A DNA stretch of 64,000 nucleotides from Rhodoferax sp. (GTDB lineage Bacteria > Pseudomonadota > Gammaproteobacteria > Burkholderiales > Burkholderiaceae_C), in NCBI RefSeq assembly GCF_025354435.1, contig NZ_JANXMU010000048.1:1-64000 (forward strand). The letters run 5' to 3'. The notes below the pieces were generated by a model. It did no database searches and was not told the origin of the DNA. It saw nothing but the letters and a program-made list of their open reading frames with translations. Made by a program: the position numbers and the translations under genes. Positions 62,493-64,000 of the stretch are shown here, piece after piece (positions within the stretch are counted from its first letter, which is position 1; every line of letters starts with the position of its first letter).

Positions 62493-63397
62493 ATCCCTTT
62501 GTGCGCATCATCGAGATGGGCCCGCGCGACGGCCTGCAAAACGAAAAACAGCTCGTCTCCACCGCCACCAAGCTGGAGCTGATCCAGCGCCTGGCCGATG
62601 CCGGGCTGCGCGAAATCGAGGCGACCTCCTTTGTATCCCCCAAATGGGTGCCGCAAATGGGCGACTCTGCCGAGGTCATGCGCGGCCTGGTGCGCCACCC
62701 CGGTGTGAGCTACCCGGTGCTGACCCCCAATCTGCAAGGCTTTGAAGCGGCGGTGGCGGCGGGTGCCGACCATGTGGCGGTGTTCGCCGCTGCCTCCGAG
62801 GCGTTTTCTCAGAAGAACATCAACTGCTCCATCGCCGAATCCCTGGCCCGCTTTACCCCGCTCATGGCCGCCGCCCAGGCCCAAGGCGTGCGGGTGCGCG
62901 GCTACGTGTCCTGTGTGGTGGGCTGCCCGTACGAGGGCGATGTGGCCCCCCAGCGCGTGGCCGATGTGGCCGGACAACTACTGGCCATGGGCTGCTACGA
63001 GGTATCGCTGGGCGACACCATCGGCGTGGGCACACCCGTTTCCGTGCTGCGCATGCTGGAGACGGTAGCGCAGCAGGTGCCCGTGGCCCAGTTGGCAGGC
63101 CACTACCACGACACCTACGGCATGGCGATTGCGAATGTGTATGCCTCGTACCAGTTCGGCCTGCGCGCCTTCGATAGCTCGGTGGGCGGCCTGGGCGGCT
63201 GCCCGTACGCCAAGGGTGCTACCGGCAATGTGGCCACCGAAGACGTGGTGTATTTGCTGCACAAGCTAGGCGCAGAGACCGGTGTGGACCTGGACCGGCT
63301 GGTGGACTGCGGCGACTGGATCAACGCCCAGCTGGGCCGCGCCTCGGCCTCACGCGTGGGGCGGGCGTTGCTGGCCAAACGTGCCACCCTTGCGTAA
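62489..63397 (+). CDS. liuE: Hydroxymethylglutaryl-CoA lyase
   Basis: 302 residues. Splits HMG-CoA to acetyl-CoA and acetoacetate, the last step of leucine breakdown. DRE-TIM motif EMGPRDGLQNE, metal ligands in HYHDTYGMAIAN, and the lyase signature SVGGLGGCPYAKGATGNVATEDVVYLL with the active-site Cys. Overlaps liuD by four bases (ATGA). Last gene of the operon. Confidence 0.96.
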   Translation: MNPFVRIIEMGPRDGLQNEKQLVSTATKLELIQRLADAGLREIEATSFVSPKWVPQMGDSAEVMRGLVRHPGVSYPVLTPNLQGFEAAVAAGADHVAVFAAASEAFSQKNINCSIAESLARFTPLMAAAQAQGVRVRGYVSCVVGCPYEGDVAPQRVADVAGQLLAMGCYEVSLGDTIGVGTPVSVLRMLETVAQQVPVAQLAGHYHDTYGMAIANVYASYQFGLRAFDSSVGGLGGCPYAKGATGNVATEDVVYLLHKLGAETGVDLDRLVDCGDWINAQLGRASASRVGRALLAKRATLA

Positions 63398-63428
63398 AAA
63401 CAGGCTTCAAGTCTTTTAGGCTGCCTGT
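63396..63428 (-). terminator. Possible terminator between liuE and the Ivy-domain gene
   Basis: On the minus strand ACAGGC (63428-63423) pairs with GCCTGT (63405-63400) over a 17-base loop, and TTTTT follows. It is placed to end the Ivy-domain transcript. The stem is short, so this is tentative. The following 40 bases resemble a decayed dispersed repeat (GAGCAGCTATCATTTTT). Confidence 0.35.
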
Positions 63429-63478
63429 GCTGATTGGGCAAGCGTGAGCAGCTATCATTTTTAAATAAATGCATTCCG

Positions 63479-64000
63479 CTACGGGCTGCGGAATTGCGCG
63501 GTCCACAGCCGCCCCAGGGCGGCGGCCTCGGCGCGGGGCGGGTCGCCCAGCAGCGTGACCTGGCCCTTCTGGTGCACCTGGGCATACAGCACATTGCGCT
63601 GCGGGGCATAGAGAAACAACACGTTGTAGTCGTGGCAGTCGTGCGGCTTGCACAGGTCGGCACGCAGATATTCCTTGTTGCCCACTTTCACCCGCGCGAT
63701 CTGGCTGTTCGGCCCCTCCATGCGGGTCAGCCAGGCCACCTGGCGCAACGGAGCGACGATGAGCGCAAACTGACTTTTGAACTGCGGAGTGGCAAACACC
63801 TCGTAGCTGAACGGGGCCGGGGGCGCAACAGTGGCTGCGGGTGGTCCGTCACAACGCCGGTACTGCGCCGCCAGGCGGGCCGGCCCCAGAAAAGCCGACA
63901 GCTTGTTGTTTTCGTTCTCGATCTGGATGTAGCGGCCACGCGGGTCCTCATGGACCAAAAACGTCATCTGCTCCTTGCCCTTGATCTGGCTGATGAAAGC
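63479..64000 (-). CDS. Protein with Ivy-type lysozyme inhibitor domain, cut by window edge
   Basis: The frame is open to base 64000, so the start lies outside. The visible 173 residues end in an Ivy-like domain: VAWLTRMEGPNSQIARVKVGNKEYLRADLCKPHDCHDYNVLFLYAP. CKPHDC is the loop by which E. coli Ivy plugs the lysozyme active site (established for Ivy). The 55 residues before it (beginning GKEQMTFLVHEDPRGRY) do not belong to Ivy, so a second, upstream domain or a longer protein is likely. It converges on the liu operon with an 81-base gap. Periplasmic or outer-membrane location is expected from the family but the signal is not visible. Confidence 0.75.
   Translation of the reverse strand, partial: AFISQIKGKEQMTFLVHEDPRGRYIQIENENNKLSAFLGPARLAAQYRRCDGPPAATVAPPAPFSYEVFATPQFKSQFALIVAPLRQVAWLTRMEGPNSQIARVKVGNKEYLRADLCKPHDCHDYNVLFLYAPQRNVLYAQVHQKGQVTLLGDPPRAEAAALGRLWTAQFRSP

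Overview
The window is chromosomal DNA from a betaproteobacterium, most likely of the family Comamonadaceae (Rhodoferax, Polaromonas or Acidovorax relatives). This rests on gene order (infC-rpmI-rplT-pheS-pheT-ihfA-merR-tRNA-Pro; rpsO-pnp-qor-tpiA-secG-tRNA-Leu-nuoA to N followed by DUF2818, Nudix and DUF1178 genes), on high GC content, and on protein sequences typical of that family. No species can be named from the sequence alone.

Layout. Positions 1-2690 are the only clearly accessory part. A DUF2726 nuclease-like gene, cut by the left edge and more AT-rich than the rest, is followed by about 1.2 kb without a convincing gene. That stretch carries hairpins, an integron attC-like inverted repeat and degenerate tandem repeats, and ends at a tRNA-Pro(GGG) gene. 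Positions 2691-10746 are a housekeeping translation block on the minus strand: thrS, infC (start codon ATC), rpmI, rplT, pheS, pheT, ihfA and a MerR regulator. Positions 10962-20130 are an efflux neighbourhood: marR-nodT-emrA-emrB on the minus strand, then a divergent ABC exporter half-transporter and a FUSC/YccS membrane protein. A perfect inverted repeat lies in the shared marR/ABC promoter. gdhA follows.

Positions 21728-43687 are a long run of minus-strand genes: rpsO, pnp, a quinone oxidoreductase, tpiA, secG, tRNA-Leu(GAG), the complete 14-gene respiratory complex I operon nuoA-N, and three small conserved genes. A neutral zinc metallopeptidase lies just upstream of rpsO. Positions 43836-55142 hold a REC-adenylate cyclase gene, a gsiABCD-type glutathione/peptide importer whose ATPase gene overlaps a YafJ-type class II amidotransferase gene, dcd, guaD, a SEL1-repeat gene and an AraC regulator. 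Positions 55246-63397 are a leucine/isovalerate catabolic operon (liuA, an acyl-CoA synthetase, liuB, liuC, liuD, liuE), divergent from the AraC gene. The right edge cuts a gene with an Ivy-type lysozyme inhibitor domain.

The cross-cutting observation is a family of AT-rich repeats of about 40-50 bp (GCTCTAGCGTA - 13 to 17 nt - AAGYAGCTAT) in many gene junctions and, apparently, inside a few genes. The other regulatory signals worth attention are the ATC start of infC, a pnp-leader hairpin that is a full duplex only as minus-strand RNA, and a nine-C tract near the start of the AraC gene. I found no CRISPR array, insertion sequence or prophage, and no convincing wholly new multi-gene system. 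The least explained DNA is 1428-2640.
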